Of a stretch of 60,000 nucleotides of DNA, positions 44,640-56,412 are shown piece after piece. The notes under the pieces are model-generated. The model did no database searches. It saw only the letters and a program-made list of their open reading frames with translations, and was not told the origin of the DNA. Position 1 is the first letter of the stretch. Each line of letters begins with the position of its first letter. Where the stretch lies: the NCBI RefSeq assembly GCF_037975245.1, contig NC_092573.1, positions 14,716,001 to 14,776,000 on the forward strand, in the 5' to 3' direction. Source of the DNA: Apostichopus japonicus. Lineage: Eukaryota > Echinodermata > Holothuroidea > Aspidochirotida > Stichopodidae. The translations under genes were made by a program, and so were the position numbers.

Positions 44640-45000
44640 GTTCCCCTACACTTTCCCCTTCATGTCTTCCCTCCAGCTGCCCTCCAATCCCCTCCCCATC
44701 CCCTATCCCTCCACTTCCTCTGCTCTAGCACTACCCCCACCAATGACCCTCCTCCATGTCCCCCACCCTCCACACAAGCACTATCCCTTTCCCTACACTT
44801 CCCCTCCCCAACACTTCCACTCTCCAACACTTCTGATCCCCAACACTCCTCTCCCCTTCACTTCCATTCCCCTATGCTTCCACTCTCCAACATTTCCGTT
44901 CTCCAACACTTCCCCTCCTCTACACTTCCCCTACCCTTACACTTCCCCTCCCAAACACTGCCCGCCTCAACACTTCCCCCCCCCCTTGTGCCCGTCCCCT
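44640..45000 (+). repeat. Pyrimidine-rich minisatellite
   Basis: Irregular units of about 15-19 bases built on CACTTCC(C/A)CTC and CCAACACTTC run for 360 bases almost without purines on this strand except A. The open frames across it are low-complexity Pro/Ser/His and are not genes. Such strand-asymmetric tracts can form triplex DNA. Confidence 0.75.
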
Positions 45001-46380
45001 GTCTCCATAGTCACTCCAGTGTCCATTCTCTAACATTAGGGGACACAAACGCATCAAGGTCCATCGTCATCGCTCCACGCCGTGACCAAACTTTACTAGG
45101 AGAAGCATTCTTTTACCATATTTAACTGCACAACTGAAAAGATGAAACTAAGCCATAGAAGACGTCGTATATAGAGGGTTTATTCTATAGGCAAAATACA
45201 GGCAAACGTGTATAAAGGTTGACGTCTCCAGCAACAGCACCTTGCTAACCAGCTTCCCGTGAAGGTAAATCTTAATGCGTCTTGAGAGTTCATTGCAAAT
45301 TTGATTAACCTTAAAGGAGGATATGAAGTGTCAAAATCTAGCAAGCTTTGTTGGGAGCCAAAACTACGGTGATCAACAAAGATAACCACCACAAAGTTTT
45401 GTATTTTTCTATTTATTGTATTCAGCGTATTTGTTTTTTTTCTGGGACATTTCTTTGTATATTCGGGAAAAAGTTTTGAGAGTCAGAACCGTCCAAAGTG
45501 GTACTTTTAAATTATGAAAACTCTTAGAAGTTGACATTGAGAAAGGTATCAAGTTTAGCGTATTGACCCCCAACCCTTACTTCCGACTGCTCGCTCGAAG
45601 AGACATATCCACATTTAGCTAAATGATTTCCTTAAATTGCTTTGAAAGGCAACGACAACACCATCTGTGCTTTGATTAATATTCTTCAAAGTGCAAGCAA
45701 GAAACACATTATGATATCTGAAAATATAAAACAATCACTTGATGAGATATTTTTAGTCACTTTGCCGACTACTATACGTTTATCCGTATATTCAACGGCC
45801 GTTATCTGAAGGGCGCCACATATATGAACTGTATGAAAGAAGGGGTGCTCTTCCAAAATATGGCTTCTCGGCTAAGATCATGTATAGTATCTGTTCCCTT
45901 CCGAGGGGAATGGTGATACACCTGACGATGATCACACAGTCACAGTCCAGATGCAAGGGGACTGGGGTTGAGAGCGGATCATTCGTACGGTAAAGTTTGG
46001 TTTTCGTGCCCAGGTTCTTTCCTGGGTGACTTTTCTTAAAAAGTATCTTCCAAAATATGGATGTTAAGACTGAGAAAGTTACGATTTTAATTACACAGAT
46101 CAGACTGATAGTCTTGGATATAACTGTGAGAGGACAGTAGACGACAATCTTTGCAAAATGTTTTCCTTCCCAACGGCACCTTATAACCTTAATGGTATAG
46201 TTTTAAACCGTTTACTGCTCTGCTTTGAGATCAAGATGGATAGTCTGGTCTTTGTCCGTTTTGTTCTCCCGGGACAGCACACGTTGTGGTCAAGAGATTC
46301 AAATATCAAATTAGGATTGTGGGGTGAATGGTAGAGTATAATCTCTGCTCACACCGAATAAACGTTATGGCGGAATGGAT

Positions 46381-46425
46381 AAGGGAAGCCTCGCAAATCT
46401 AACCGCCATGTCCGGGCCGGTGGAT
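46381..46425 (+). repeat. Outer left arm of a diverged inverted repeat
   Basis: GGGAAGCCTCGCAAATCTAA then CCGCC and CCGGGCCGG reappear inverted at 51780-51829. Weaker similarity (TGAGTGCACAC against TGAATGCACAC) continues inward for another ~80 bases. Confidence 0.6.
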
Positions 46426-47254
46426 TTTTCCGCGGCTATAATGAGCACAGCCACAAGCAGATAATGAGTCACACTTGAGTGCACACTCTCTCCAAACCAC
46501 CCTCCACGCTATACAGTTACATTCACAGCCGCGGTCAAGTTTTTACTAAGCCGATTTGAACACAATAGTGAGTTGAACAAAACATCATAGCTAAGTCTTA
46601 CGGTATTTAAACGTTTCAAAAAGATAGTGTGTTTATACGCCGTATTTTATCCTACTGCAGAAGCAAAACTTCTGTGAAAAGTAAGTAAGGAAATGTGAAT
46701 TTACACTGCAGGAATCTAAAATGCTATCTTTTTTATTTTCCCAGTCGGCCAAGTAGGAACAAAAAGTTTCGTTGCCTTATTGCAAGGACATTAAGTTTCC
46801 TGAATTTTTAAGATTTAAAAATCTAAAAAAGAAATCACAATCTCACTTCTTGTACACGTGCACATAAGCGTGAACCAGAGCCTAACATACGGGATGACTT
46901 TAGAATAATCCTACTAAGTTGTATAGAACAGGACCTACACTACCTAGCTAGGTGAAAAAAAATCGGTTGACTGTAGGGAATTTTTCGCACTCCAGCGAAG
47001 CTGTACTTTTTTCTAGCCAGCTAGATCGTAGACATGAGGATTGAACAAATGACGATAATTTCTTGTGAAAGAAATTTGGAATAAATGTGGAAAAAAATGC
47101 CATTATCCTTTCTCCGTTTTAAGTGTAAATGTTATTCTAGCATTCCATGGTTAAAAAAGTTGAAAGAAATAAAGTTTATCAACTTCATTTACTGACTTTT
47201 GAACTTCGTAAAAAAACCGTCCTTTACTACTCTGAAAATCAGTACAGAAATTAG

Positions 47255-47301
47255 CAATAAACACTATCACGGAAACCGCGGCCATTTTGTACACGGTGCA
47301 T
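47255..47301 (-). repeat. Inner left arm: YY1-like/ATG block, minus strand
   Basis: Minus strand: ATGCACCGTGTACAAAATGG, then CCGCGGTTTCCGTGA and TGTTTATTG. This matches 49546-49592 at roughly three quarters of positions. AAAATGGCCGC is a YY1-type motif that often overlaps start codons. Confidence 0.55.
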
Positions 47302-49018
47302 AACCAGTTCCGCGAAAATGCACCTCCGCAATCTGCAGTACAGTCAATGCACTGCGATGAATACTGCTCGTGCGCTCGGACAATCTTTTCGACTATCGGA
47401 TGGTAGGTTACTGTACTCTCGTGTATTGTATTGGGGAGGGGGAGTGGGAGGGGTTACCTGAGTGGATATCAAATAATGTTACCTCAAATCATCAAATGTA
47501 GGCCTAACGGAAGCTATAAATGAATAATATCCGGGATGAATGAAACTTCATCAGCCTGGCGATCGATGCCACTCAGCGAGACAGCCTAGCTAACTTGTTA
47601 AGTGTCCACATTTCAAACACTTATTTCCCGAAAAATCTCATTTCATTCGCAGGTTTCTGCCAACCATTTCCTGAGGAGGCTGTGGATGTAGCCTAGATGT
47701 CTGTGGTGATTACTAGTAGTTTGCATAGCTTCAGGATTTCGAAAGTTTCCGTCAAATATATCCCGAAATCATCACACAAAATGTGGGTAATGTCATCGAA
47801 AATGGAAACAATTATCATGTGTTGCGTAGTCTCCCGGTGACCTATACTCAATGGAACAGTTCCTTATCCACATAACATGAGGGGGGGGGGGAGGGGACGG
47901 TGTCAGTCTGAGCCAAATGAAGGCTGTTTTATAAGGGGGGAGGGGGCTCATATTGATGTTCCTCCAATTATGTAGGCCTATATATCTTTCACCCAGTCAA
48001 GGCCTCCCATTGTCGGCTAGCCTAGGTCTATGACTGAGTCCAGCCTGACGCTCGAAGCTGAAGTTGGGTAAGGCTCTGTGGTGGTGGCGGGGGATTCTGT
48101 GATATTATTTGAAGTTAAATATCAGTAGGGCCCAATACAGTATTTTCCCCTCTATTTTAGGTAGTGGCCAGTATGAATTCTACCGTGGAATGGAAGAGCG
48201 ATGATGTACACCAGGAGTAGGCTACTACAATTTCCTACAAATGCCTAAAAGTGAATTTGTCAAGTATCTCGTGTTACGAGGCATCAACACTTCGGGACCG
48301 AAGCAAGCATAAGTGGCCGTCGTTTACCTGGAAATTGGAGCGAAAAATGATGTTGGTCTATATATTTACAAAACTGAACGAATGTTCCCTACTACTGTTG
48401 CAATATAACTCTGTGGTTTGACTCGGCAGCGCGTGGGGCCTGACATTATCGGGCCCCGAACTATGAAGCCCGACTTCCTCATCTACTGTAAATAGAAGTA
48501 CTAAACAAATATTATTTTTGACATTCAGCCCATGGGCCTTTCTGCCTTTTACTTGTTCAAAAAGTTCTTACACCCTTACGGCAAAATGGCGACCCAAAAA
48601 GGCCCGTGTTGAAAACGGTTGAGGGGCCGGTCCAAGGCCTGTTCGCAGACATATTGCCCAACATATTGAAAAAGTCCCATGCATCAACGACAACCCCAGG
48701 AAGGAGGAGGCATGTTTGCATGACCAATGAGTCTTTAAATAATGTAGGTGCGTGAAAAATACAACATGAATATTGGGGTGCATGTCGGGTTTCTGTCCCA
48801 CCCCCCCACTTCCCTCCCCTAAACAAAACCCGCCGATGCCTCACCAGACCGTGGAGGCTTGGAACTTTTTAGATCCCCGGGCTGCCCGCGGACAGGGGAG
48901 GGTCTAGGCGAGTGACAAACGACTGTGTATCGTATAGGTGTTTGAACTATTCCCAGGAACGAAACGTTATTCCCCCACTCCCCGCCCCTGACCGCAGGCC
49001 CTAACAAGTACATTCCAG

Positions 49019-49177
49019 CAAGGGTGCAACCACTGGCTGAAAGTTGGGGGGGGGGGGGGCCAAGGCAGTCATGAGAAACGTTTTGTGTGTGAAAAACATT
49101 ATGTATGGAGAACTTCCCAAAAGTTGGAGGGTTACGCCCCCCGCCCCCCCCCCCCCCCCTCAGTGGCTGCGCCCTTG
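49019..49177. mobile_element. 159-bp hAT-like MITE
   Basis: Ends are CAAGGGTGCAACCACTG and, reversed, CAAGGGCGCAGCCACTG. CATTCCAG flanks it on both sides (49011-49018, 49178-49185), an 8-base duplication. Long G and C runs lie just inside the ends. No coding sequence. Confidence 0.82.
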
Positions 49178-49561
49178 CATTCCAGCGAAATCCCTATTGC
49201 GATATTTGACTTCATCAGCTTCTCATGACCATTGGCGTTCCACAGCATGAACTTACTACACCTACACTATACATGCGCTGCCCAGTATATTCAACAGACT
49301 AGGCTAGGCAGCTTAGCTCGTTATTTGGTCCTACTCGAGTTTGCTTGTGTGCCTTGGAACCTTATTCTTAATAATATTTACCGGTATATGTCGTTAAAAT
49401 ATCAATCAAGATCTACAACGATCAGATTAATATTTCGAAGTAAATTTCTCCAACGCAAGTTCCCTGTAAGTATAATCCGTAGCCTTATGTTATTCATGCA
49501 CGTTAGTGACGGTCACTAAGCAGATGAGTTCGCATGGTCAACGACGTGCACCGTGAGCAAG

Positions 49562-49602
49562 ATGGCGACGGTTACCGTGAACTTGTTTATTGTGTACGAA
49601 CA
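49562..49602 (+). CDS. Possible short first coding exon, uncertain
   Basis: CAAGATGGCGACGG is a strong start context that doubles as a YY1 motif. The frame gives MATVTVNLFIVYE and then a donor CA|GTAAGT at 49602/49603, phase 2. An upstream palindrome TTAGTGACGGTCACTAA lies at 49503-49519. However, the block is repeated inverted at 47255-47301 (there MAAVSVIVFIA), so it may belong to a repeat or mobile-element 5' end. No second exon was found. Confidence 0.25.
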
Positions 49603-51779
49603 GTAAGTTGGTACACCTTTCAAATTTTACGAAAGATCGAGCAAAATACTTTCGAAAAATTCACGCGAAACTGGCATATCGTGCTAAATGCAACTAATGT
49701 CATGTAGACAAGGCTCTAGTACACCCATTTATGAATAAACCATACGACCACATCTGGCGGGGGGAAAAGAAAGTATTTTCTAGAATTTCCACCCCCAAAA
49801 AAGGAAAAATTAATATCCTACCATAGTTAAGTGTATAGTAAATAGCCTAACCACTTCGCCGGTTACGGATCTCACGTAACAACAAAAACACAACTAATTG
49901 TATTTTGCGAAGTTGACGTTTTCTACAAGGACATTGAAACAATATTTAGCATTCAGTTAATCATGCCAAGTGGCCTAAAACATGGGATTAAAAGGTTTAC
50001 TTTCATAAAGATAGCCATACTGTAGCTATTGGGGCCTTGATATCGTGCTATGTCTGTATGGTATAGACTGTGCCTCGAGTGTACCATGGGGAATAGATTG
50101 TTTTGTTCATGCGGAGGAGTCGGTTGGCTTGAGGTGTGTTTTACTTACCTTAATGTTACGGGGATATATACTTTTCTTGAACGTCTAAGATAATATTTCG
50201 CATAACTTTACCGATCCTTTACTGACTTACCTTATTAATTCTAGAGTGGAGCCAAAATAGTTTACTCCATGAAAAGTTTTTTGGAAACGTGCCAAAAATG
50301 TTAACAAACAGGTGTTAGACAGGGGGTTGTTGGGAAAAATCGCAGCCCATGTACAGTATGCCTACCATGATATTTAAGTAGGGGTAAACACTGCAGTTGT
50401 AAACTGATGTACGTATAGTACACGCTGTTCATTGTTAGGCAGTCTAGAAACGGGGCTTTGCCGAACGTAGTTTGTTTCATAATATTGACAGTTTTGTTAG
50501 TTAAACTTTTTAAAGATTGTAGGACAGATTAAATCTCTTTTCATTTTATCACATAATATAGCAACTCTCACTTGTCATTTTCAAATTTTCATCAGTTTCG
50601 TGACAATTTAAATTCAAAAAGTTGTCAGTATTTTGAATCCTCTACTGCGAATTTTTTATCGCCAGACACGCAAAAATACTAAAATTTTCCGGGGCCTTTG
50701 TCCCTGGACCCCACACAAGGGGGTTCCACCCCTTGACCCCACCGGGGCCCTAAGGCGGGCCCCTGGACCCCACGCCATTATGCTCGCACGCAACAGGGGT
50801 TGGTGGGAATTCGGCAGTTGACAGCAAGGAAAAATTATCGTATAATTATCGAAATATCACGATAATCTTTGAACTATTTATCGTGACGTTAAAAAGCAAA
50901 TATCGCCCAACCCTAGTGGGGTGGGTGTATTACCATTACGTTTCTGGAAAATTTTGTCGAGTAGCCTACACATGTCATTATCATACCGGGGTTGAGCTAT
51001 ACAACAGCTTGAAGGTTCTCTGCTTGAAACAATGCAATACAATGTGGAGAAATAAACTGAAACTGTATCGCAAATTAGCTTGCATTAAAATTTTCACCGA
51101 ATAGTTACTTATATCTCTAACCACATGGCAGCCTAACACACTAAGTCAATGGGAAAAATCAAGCCTAAACCATCTGTTTATTCGTTGAATTTATGTCGCA
51201 GTTAGCTTCAGAAATCAACGTTACGGTCGATGTTCTCTCTTTAACATACATGTGTGGCATAGCTTAACTATTGTTTTGATTAAATTCTGGTGTGTCAATA
51301 TGGGTTTTCTGAAGTTCTTGGGGGCATATATTTAATGCAATGGCTGATTCAGGTTTAATTCATAGTTACGTACCACTCGTTGAACAAGGCTCATAATGTA
51401 TAGGCCCAGGTAAAGGCTGCTTTTATCGAACTTTCGAGTAGGGGAGTTTCACAATTGTTCATAAGAGACCCAAGAAATTTTATTTGTGAGGTTTGATAAC
51501 GTGGAAGATTTGCAAGAATTATATAAAGTACTGAATCTCGGACATTTGGTAGTGGCGGATTTTAGTGTATAAGTCACTTTGCAACATAAACTACCGCTCT
51601 ATTGACTGTCAAAACCGCTAAAGTTAATCCGGTCACTTGGCCAAGTTTGCTCATTGTTTGTGAAGAATAACCAGCCTTGTGTTGTCAGGACACTGTGCTC
51701 ATTACTCCGGCTGGCAACCAGCTTGTGTGCATTCAACCATGGGACCAATATGCACATGCATAATGAGCAAGGGGTGCGA
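49603..51779. other. Gene-free stretch
   Basis: 50690-50920 holds repeat-like DNA: CCCTGGACCCCAC occurs twice, and the end ATATCGCCCAACCCTAGTG resembles the terminal words of common DNA-transposon derivatives, but no partner end was found. The rest is featureless. Confidence 0.4.
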
Positions 51780-51829
51780 GATTTCCGCCGGCCCGGAACC
51801 GGCGGTTAGATTTGCGAGGCTTCCCTAAA
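51780..51829 (-). repeat. Outer right arm of a diverged inverted repeat
   Basis: Reverse complement begins GGGAAGCCTCGCAAATCTAA as at 46383. It lies directly left of the SINE target duplication at 51836. Confidence 0.6.
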
Positions 51830-51835
51830 GAAATG

Positions 51836-52226
51836 CATTATTTGGTGATATGATATGATATGATACACCTCGTATTACGCTTCCACCCGAAGGTGCTTCA
51901 GCAGACTAAGGAAATCCTTAGTCGGAAATTATTGAGGTTCCAAGTTTTTGTGCGTGGAAGGACACCGGCGAAACTCGCCTTCTCTTTTCGAATAGTGCCC
52001 TGAAGTAACGAGGCAGGGGTGTGTAATCCTGCTCCCGGGACCGCAATTTAACGTCCCCTCCGAAGGACGTGAGTACCGCTTTCCACGTGTAGCCACTTTC
52101 CTACCACGAGAAAGGAGCGGGGTGAAAATTGGTGTCAGTGTCGACACCGAGGTTTGAACCAGGGACCTCAGGTACTGCAGACGTGTACTCTCCCGTTCTG
52201 CCACCTCACCGCTCACATTATTTGGT
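51836..52226 (-). repeat. tRNA-derived SINE with 11-bp target duplication
   Basis: The body is 51847-52215, minus strand. CATTATTTGGT flanks it (51836-51846, 52216-52226). The head has an A-box-like TGGCAGAACGGGAG (about 52191-52204) and a B box GGTTCAAACC (52151-52160), so it was built on a polymerase III promoter. The body includes ACGTTAAATTGCGGTCCCGG, and the 3' tail is (ATCAT)n-like (51847-51866). The duplication is intact, so the insertion is fairly young. This family differs from that at 23905. Confidence 0.85.
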
Positions 52227-53946
52227 CAGATATTGTTCTTTTTATGCTGCCTCGTCTTGTTTGCCTGAATTGTTTGGTTAATTATACGTCGTCGGTGAGG
52301 CAGTGTTTGTTACCGAGGGTCTGAATGAGACTTGAGTATAAGACCACGAGTAAAAGAACATGATCTAGAAAACATTGTACCGTTGTAATGTTAAACACAA
52401 TTGGCGGATTTGGAAAACGTCAACTACTTTAGCATTCTAAACGAGGATAGTATATATGTTGAATGCATGGGCTACGGGCGAATCCAGCTTTTTGTAAACA
52501 TGGTTAGGTGGCTCTGAGGTTGTACAAGCGGATTCCTCATGTAAGGATATCTTGACGCATCTTTCAAGTCTAAATGTCTAAATTGATGAGATGCAAAGTT
52601 CAATTTACGCGGTTTTTTTATATTTTATTTACTTGGATTAGTTGGACCTATATTGTAAACTCCTCTGTGATGGCATTCGTAGACAACACTTCCAAATGCC
52701 TTTTCGTACCAGTATCAATAATTTTTTTTCGTGGTTAAAAGAAGGAGAGCAAGGGTGTGGGGGGGGGGGGGTGGACACCACAAATAGAAAAGAATAGAAA
52801 ACAAACAAAGTATATCTTACATCCCTGTATTTGATCAAAATATAAAATTATGTTATAAAGTTTAACTATTAATATTAATATCTTGAACCTTTCCTGTAAA
52901 ATAAACCCCTGTAAGAGTTAATAAATTTTATATTTACACTTTTCTTTCCAAGTTTATATATTTCTTGTTAATGTCGTAAGTTACGTGCGTTAAGTGTTTA
53001 TAGAATATCAACCACCCTAAAGAAAGGAAAAATAACTTGAAAATGACCAATAAAGTGATCGCAATATAGTGGTATAGATTTGTGTTTAATAAATTGCTTT
53101 AAAATATAATTATTTCTGTAGAACATGAACCAATTGAGAGACAAACGGGGAGGGGCGGGGGAGGGGAGGGGGACTGGTGAAAATATCGCGTTAGCATACT
53201 GAATGATGTAACAATCATCACTTTTGCTCATATCGGGTAAAACTAGGACTGAAACTTACATTCATCACGTCTTTCTTTTTATAATTGATTTTTACTCTAA
53301 CTTTTAATGAGCTCATTTGTCGTTTAATTAGGAAAATTGGGCTGTGTTATAAACTAAGCTATCAAGAAGGCTAACATCCGCTGCACTTAAACAAGATCCT
53401 TCACTTTAAGGGACAGGAATTTCTTGAATTGTGAAAGATATGATCATGTGAGAGTGTTTCACAAACACACTGGAGGCGTCGATTTCCTATATGCAGGTAA
53501 CGATATGACAGGTACAGAGTGGCCCTAGACATCTTCGCTGCCTGAAGCCTTCCAAGTTCAGTTATAAATTAAAAGAGAGGCTAATAGTGCTTTCACCGTC
53601 AAAACAACGGTATGCCAATATATTCAGGATACTGAAATTCATTATACTCGAGAACAATCTTAAATAGCAAGCACATACATTAAAATCTACAACATTTTTG
53701 TTTGTTTTTAAAGAATGTGCAACTTTTTTACGTCTTGGAAACATTGGTATACATTTATTTTAGTTTATAGACACTTGTAGTCGACAATTGACGTAGAACT
53801 TGTGGCTTGGTTTCGTCAGAATATGTCAAACTGGGCAGACTTCTTTGATTATTGAAGAAGAAGATGTTTGCTCAGCTGTTCTGTTTGGAATACAATCTAT
53901 GACTTGTTGGATCAATCCTTATCTCTTTTTATCTCTTTTCCTTTAT
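52227..53946. other. Gene-free stretch
   Basis: AT-rich with G-runs near 52759 and 53145-53170. It probably includes the 3' region of the minus-strand gene that ends at 53947. Confidence 0.45.
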
Positions 53947-54254
53947 TTAATTAAGTCGTTCCGGTGCGTTGCGAGTTCTCCTTTGTCGCCTGATGACGTA
54001 AGCTGCCACTCCTGCGGCGAGAGCCACCAAGACAAAAGCTCCAACGGCGAAGACAAGACCGACAGCTCTTCCTGCACCATGAGAAGAGCTGATTTGTTGA
54101 GGATTTCCTGCAGCTTTGTCGGGCCTTACTTGTCCACCACTACCTTGTGCTGGCCCAGCACCGTTAGCACCAGCGGCTCCACCAACTGCTCCGTTTCGAT
54201 CAGGTCTGGCTTGTCCTCCCGCAGCCCACACTTCTCCGTCAACAGCTTGGGCAA
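53947..54254 (-). CDS. Last exon of an unrecognised single-pass membrane protein
   Basis: A TTTCTTTAAG acceptor opens the exon at 54254. It is entered in phase 1 and ends at TAA (53947). The translation is VAQAVDGEVWAAGGQARPDR, a Gly/Ala/Pro/Asn-rich low-complexity stretch, SSHGAGRAVG, a hydrophobic segment of about 22 residues (LVFAVGAFVLVALAAGVAAY), then a short basic tail VIRRQRRTRNAPERLN. This is a stop-transfer layout: outside low-complexity stalk, membrane span, positive cytoplasmic end. It joins in frame with the exon at 54994-55218. AATAAA overlaps the stop codon (on the minus strand). The plus-strand frame here is a shadow. Function unknown. Confidence 0.65.
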
Positions 54255-54993
54255 CTTAAAGAAAGAAACGAATAATATAGAGGGGGAGTAAGGTCACTTG
54301 TAGAACTACAACGGTAAAGCTACATCACTATCAAATCAGTGGCAGAGATTATAGTATTCTGTCTAACAATGAACTCTTATTATATTCTTATTATATTCCT
54401 CTTATTATAGAAGTGCTCATGCATGGAGAGTATTCATAAAATTCAACACAATTCCAAGGCGTTGTTGGAGTCACGTGTGACAATCATTCCTGATTTTGGT
54501 CGTCATTTATTTGTATCATTGTCGGGGACAAAATTTCACAGCTGCTGTTTGTTTTATTTTAAACTGCTCTGGGTTATTTAACATTTTCATTTGGTAGCTC
54601 GGCAGAGTTGGGTTAGGAAATTCAGATGTACTGCCTTGACTTGCAGCACTTGATTTGACGCCAAGCCATTTATACCATTATCTCACTTACCATTCTAAGT
54701 TGGTTCGTTGCCATTAATTATTATGGCTTTATTCTGTGCCAAGACATTTCGTCAGTTGCCATTGTTACTTGATTTACGCAAAGACTGCACTTTGGCATTT
54801 ATTACTACTATTACTACTAATACGATTAAATTTGATTCCGTGCCATGGCAGGTTCATCACCGTTATATATCTTGAATCTATGTAATGGCCACTAAATTTA
54901 CTCGCTTTATTTAATGCGATGACATTTTTCGATTCACGATTCCATATTTGATTGCATGATATGGCACTTTAACATTTATACTGAGGAACTTAC
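54255..54993 (-). other. Intron between the two membrane-protein exons
   Basis: 739 bases, AT-rich, bounded by GTAAGT (donor, right end on the plus map) and TTTAAG (acceptor). No element was recognised inside. Confidence 0.6.
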
Positions 54994-55218
54994 CGTTATC
55001 ACTTGATTCTGCAGGCTCAATATCAGATTCGACGGGTTCAATGTCTGACTCAACTGGTTCGGACTCAAATTCACTGGTTTGTACGGGTCCATTCAGAATG
55101 AGTAGACCAGGACTATTGCGTGCTGCTTTTATCTCAAGAGGTTCATATGACGATTCATAGGATGAACCAATACCACGTGGTGGTGGTACAACGAACCCTA
55201 AAATTGAGGGCACACAGG
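54994..55218 (-). CDS. Internal exon, acidic extracellular part of the same protein
   Basis: The exon is 225 bases, phase 1 at both ends, with a strong acceptor (TTTTTTTGTCTCTTTCAG) and a consensus donor (AACG|GTAAGT). It encodes CVPSILGFVVPPPRGIGSS, a middle with NSPGLLILNGP, and an acidic repeat: EPVESDI, EPVESDI, EPAESSDN. Exons that are phase 1 on both sides are typical of secreted or surface proteins built from modules. It splices in frame to 53947-54254. Upstream exon(s) with a signal peptide are expected to the right; 56220-56373 is a weak candidate. No known family is recognised. Confidence 0.65.
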
Positions 55219-56219
55219 CTGAAAGAGACAAAAAAATATGAAAACATAACCACATCGTTCACTGACGTCAGATTCGTAAATGTAAGAAACAATACCAACA
55301 TTTGTTTGGCAACTATGTACACCTTTCTCTATACTTAAAGGACTACATGATATACTATGAAGAACATCTGACCGCTAGTTACGTTTCTATTCAGCTGTTC
55401 TGGTTTTCAAGACAATCACCTTTCAAACAGCTAAGTCTCTGGAATGCGCCATTAAAACAAAATCGATTATAACGTCGGCTCCTATTTGCATATTAATATT
55501 AATGTAAATCCATGATTCATATAAAAACCAAGTTGTTCTAACTTCGTATAAACGACCTTTGGATTACACTACCCTCATTGCCCCTGACAAATGTGTATAT
55601 ACATTGTAAGTAATGGCTAATAAAAGGATCATTTCTCAATCAAAATGGAAAGGGTTATAGAAATACAACTTGTACAAAAAGAAGTGGTTTTAGCGGTGTA
55701 CAACAAATCAAAGCTAATATTGTGTCGTTAAAGAGATGACTCATTGTCTACTGCGTGAAACATGCAATATACTCAGGAATTGAATGACAGCTCAATGGAA
55801 TATATAGTCTGTAACCCTTAAATGACTCGTTCAAATAAAGTGAATAAAAAGTGGTGGTTGTAAAAAGGACTGCCAACAGGGTATGAGGTGAGACATGCAA
55901 GAGAGAATGAGCAGGAGACCGAAGAAGCAGGAGGATCAGGACGTATAGCTGTGTAAGAGTAGCGGGCAAGGTAGGGCAAGAGGCGGCGACTACTAGGGGA
56001 GCTTGAGGAGTGGGGAAGTTGAGCAGAGCCAGAGGAACCGAGATATGAAGCAGGAGGATCAAAGGAGGAGAAACAATAGTATGCGTAGTATAGCAGGAAT
56101 GGAACGAGATGCACCGGGCGGGCGTAGGGGAGGGGAGGGGCGGAGGGCAAGCTGACGGGGACTGAATACGTCATCGTAATTGCCAGTACTACACTCGAGA
56201 TATGCTCTGTACCTGCTAC
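55219..56219. other. Probable intron
   Basis: Contains purine-rich (plus strand) sequence at 55890-56150 that gives long but low-complexity minus-strand frames. No exon is supported inside. Confidence 0.35.
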
Positions 56220-56373
56220 CTCTGGTGAAAACAAATAAAAGTCTTTCATCAATGCAAAATAATTCTCTATAGAGGTACTCTTGTTCAGGAAAGAGCTCCG
56301 TAATGAGCGCTGCTGCAAGAACACAAAGACCGCCCTCGATAATGCATTTACCGTTAACCTTTCCGTCCCTCAT
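56220..56373 (-). CDS. Candidate first exon (signal-peptide-like), weak
   Basis: From ATG at 56373, 51 codons plus one base lead to AGAG|GTAGCA, a mediocre donor in phase 1, which fits the exon at 55218. The translation has a charged start (MRDGKVNGK) and a moderately hydrophobic stretch (CIIEGGLCVLAAALITELF) that could act as a signal sequence, although the Glu in it is unusual. TATATA at 56585-56590 (minus strand) could be a promoter element about 210 bases upstream. It may equally be noncoding. Confidence 0.25.
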
Positions 56374-56412
56374 TTTGACAGTAATTACCTGTTCCTGTCC
56401 GAAGGAAGCCAC

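Larger units (their letters stand above)
45001..49010. other. Gene-free stretch with half of a diverged inverted repeat
   Basis: No exon could be supported. 46381-46425 and 47255-47301 have inverted counterparts at 51780-51829 and 49546-49592. The area 47270-47410 has more CpG than its surroundings. A G-run lies at 47880. Confidence 0.45.

Noticed and set aside
44596-45125. 145-codon Pro/Ser/His-rich frame
   Set aside because: It is a pyrimidine-rich minisatellite; the translation is low complexity.
53800-54291. 163-codon open frame, plus strand
   Set aside because: It is the antisense of the well-bounded minus-strand exon 53947-54254. The Ser/Cys-rich translation has no support and the splice sites belong to the other strand.
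55748-56324. Long minus-strand frames of 104-168 codons
   Set aside because: They come from a purine-rich plus-strand tract that gives Leu/Ser/Pro-rich peptides. Only the small segment 56220-56373 has a splice phase worth keeping as a weak candidate.
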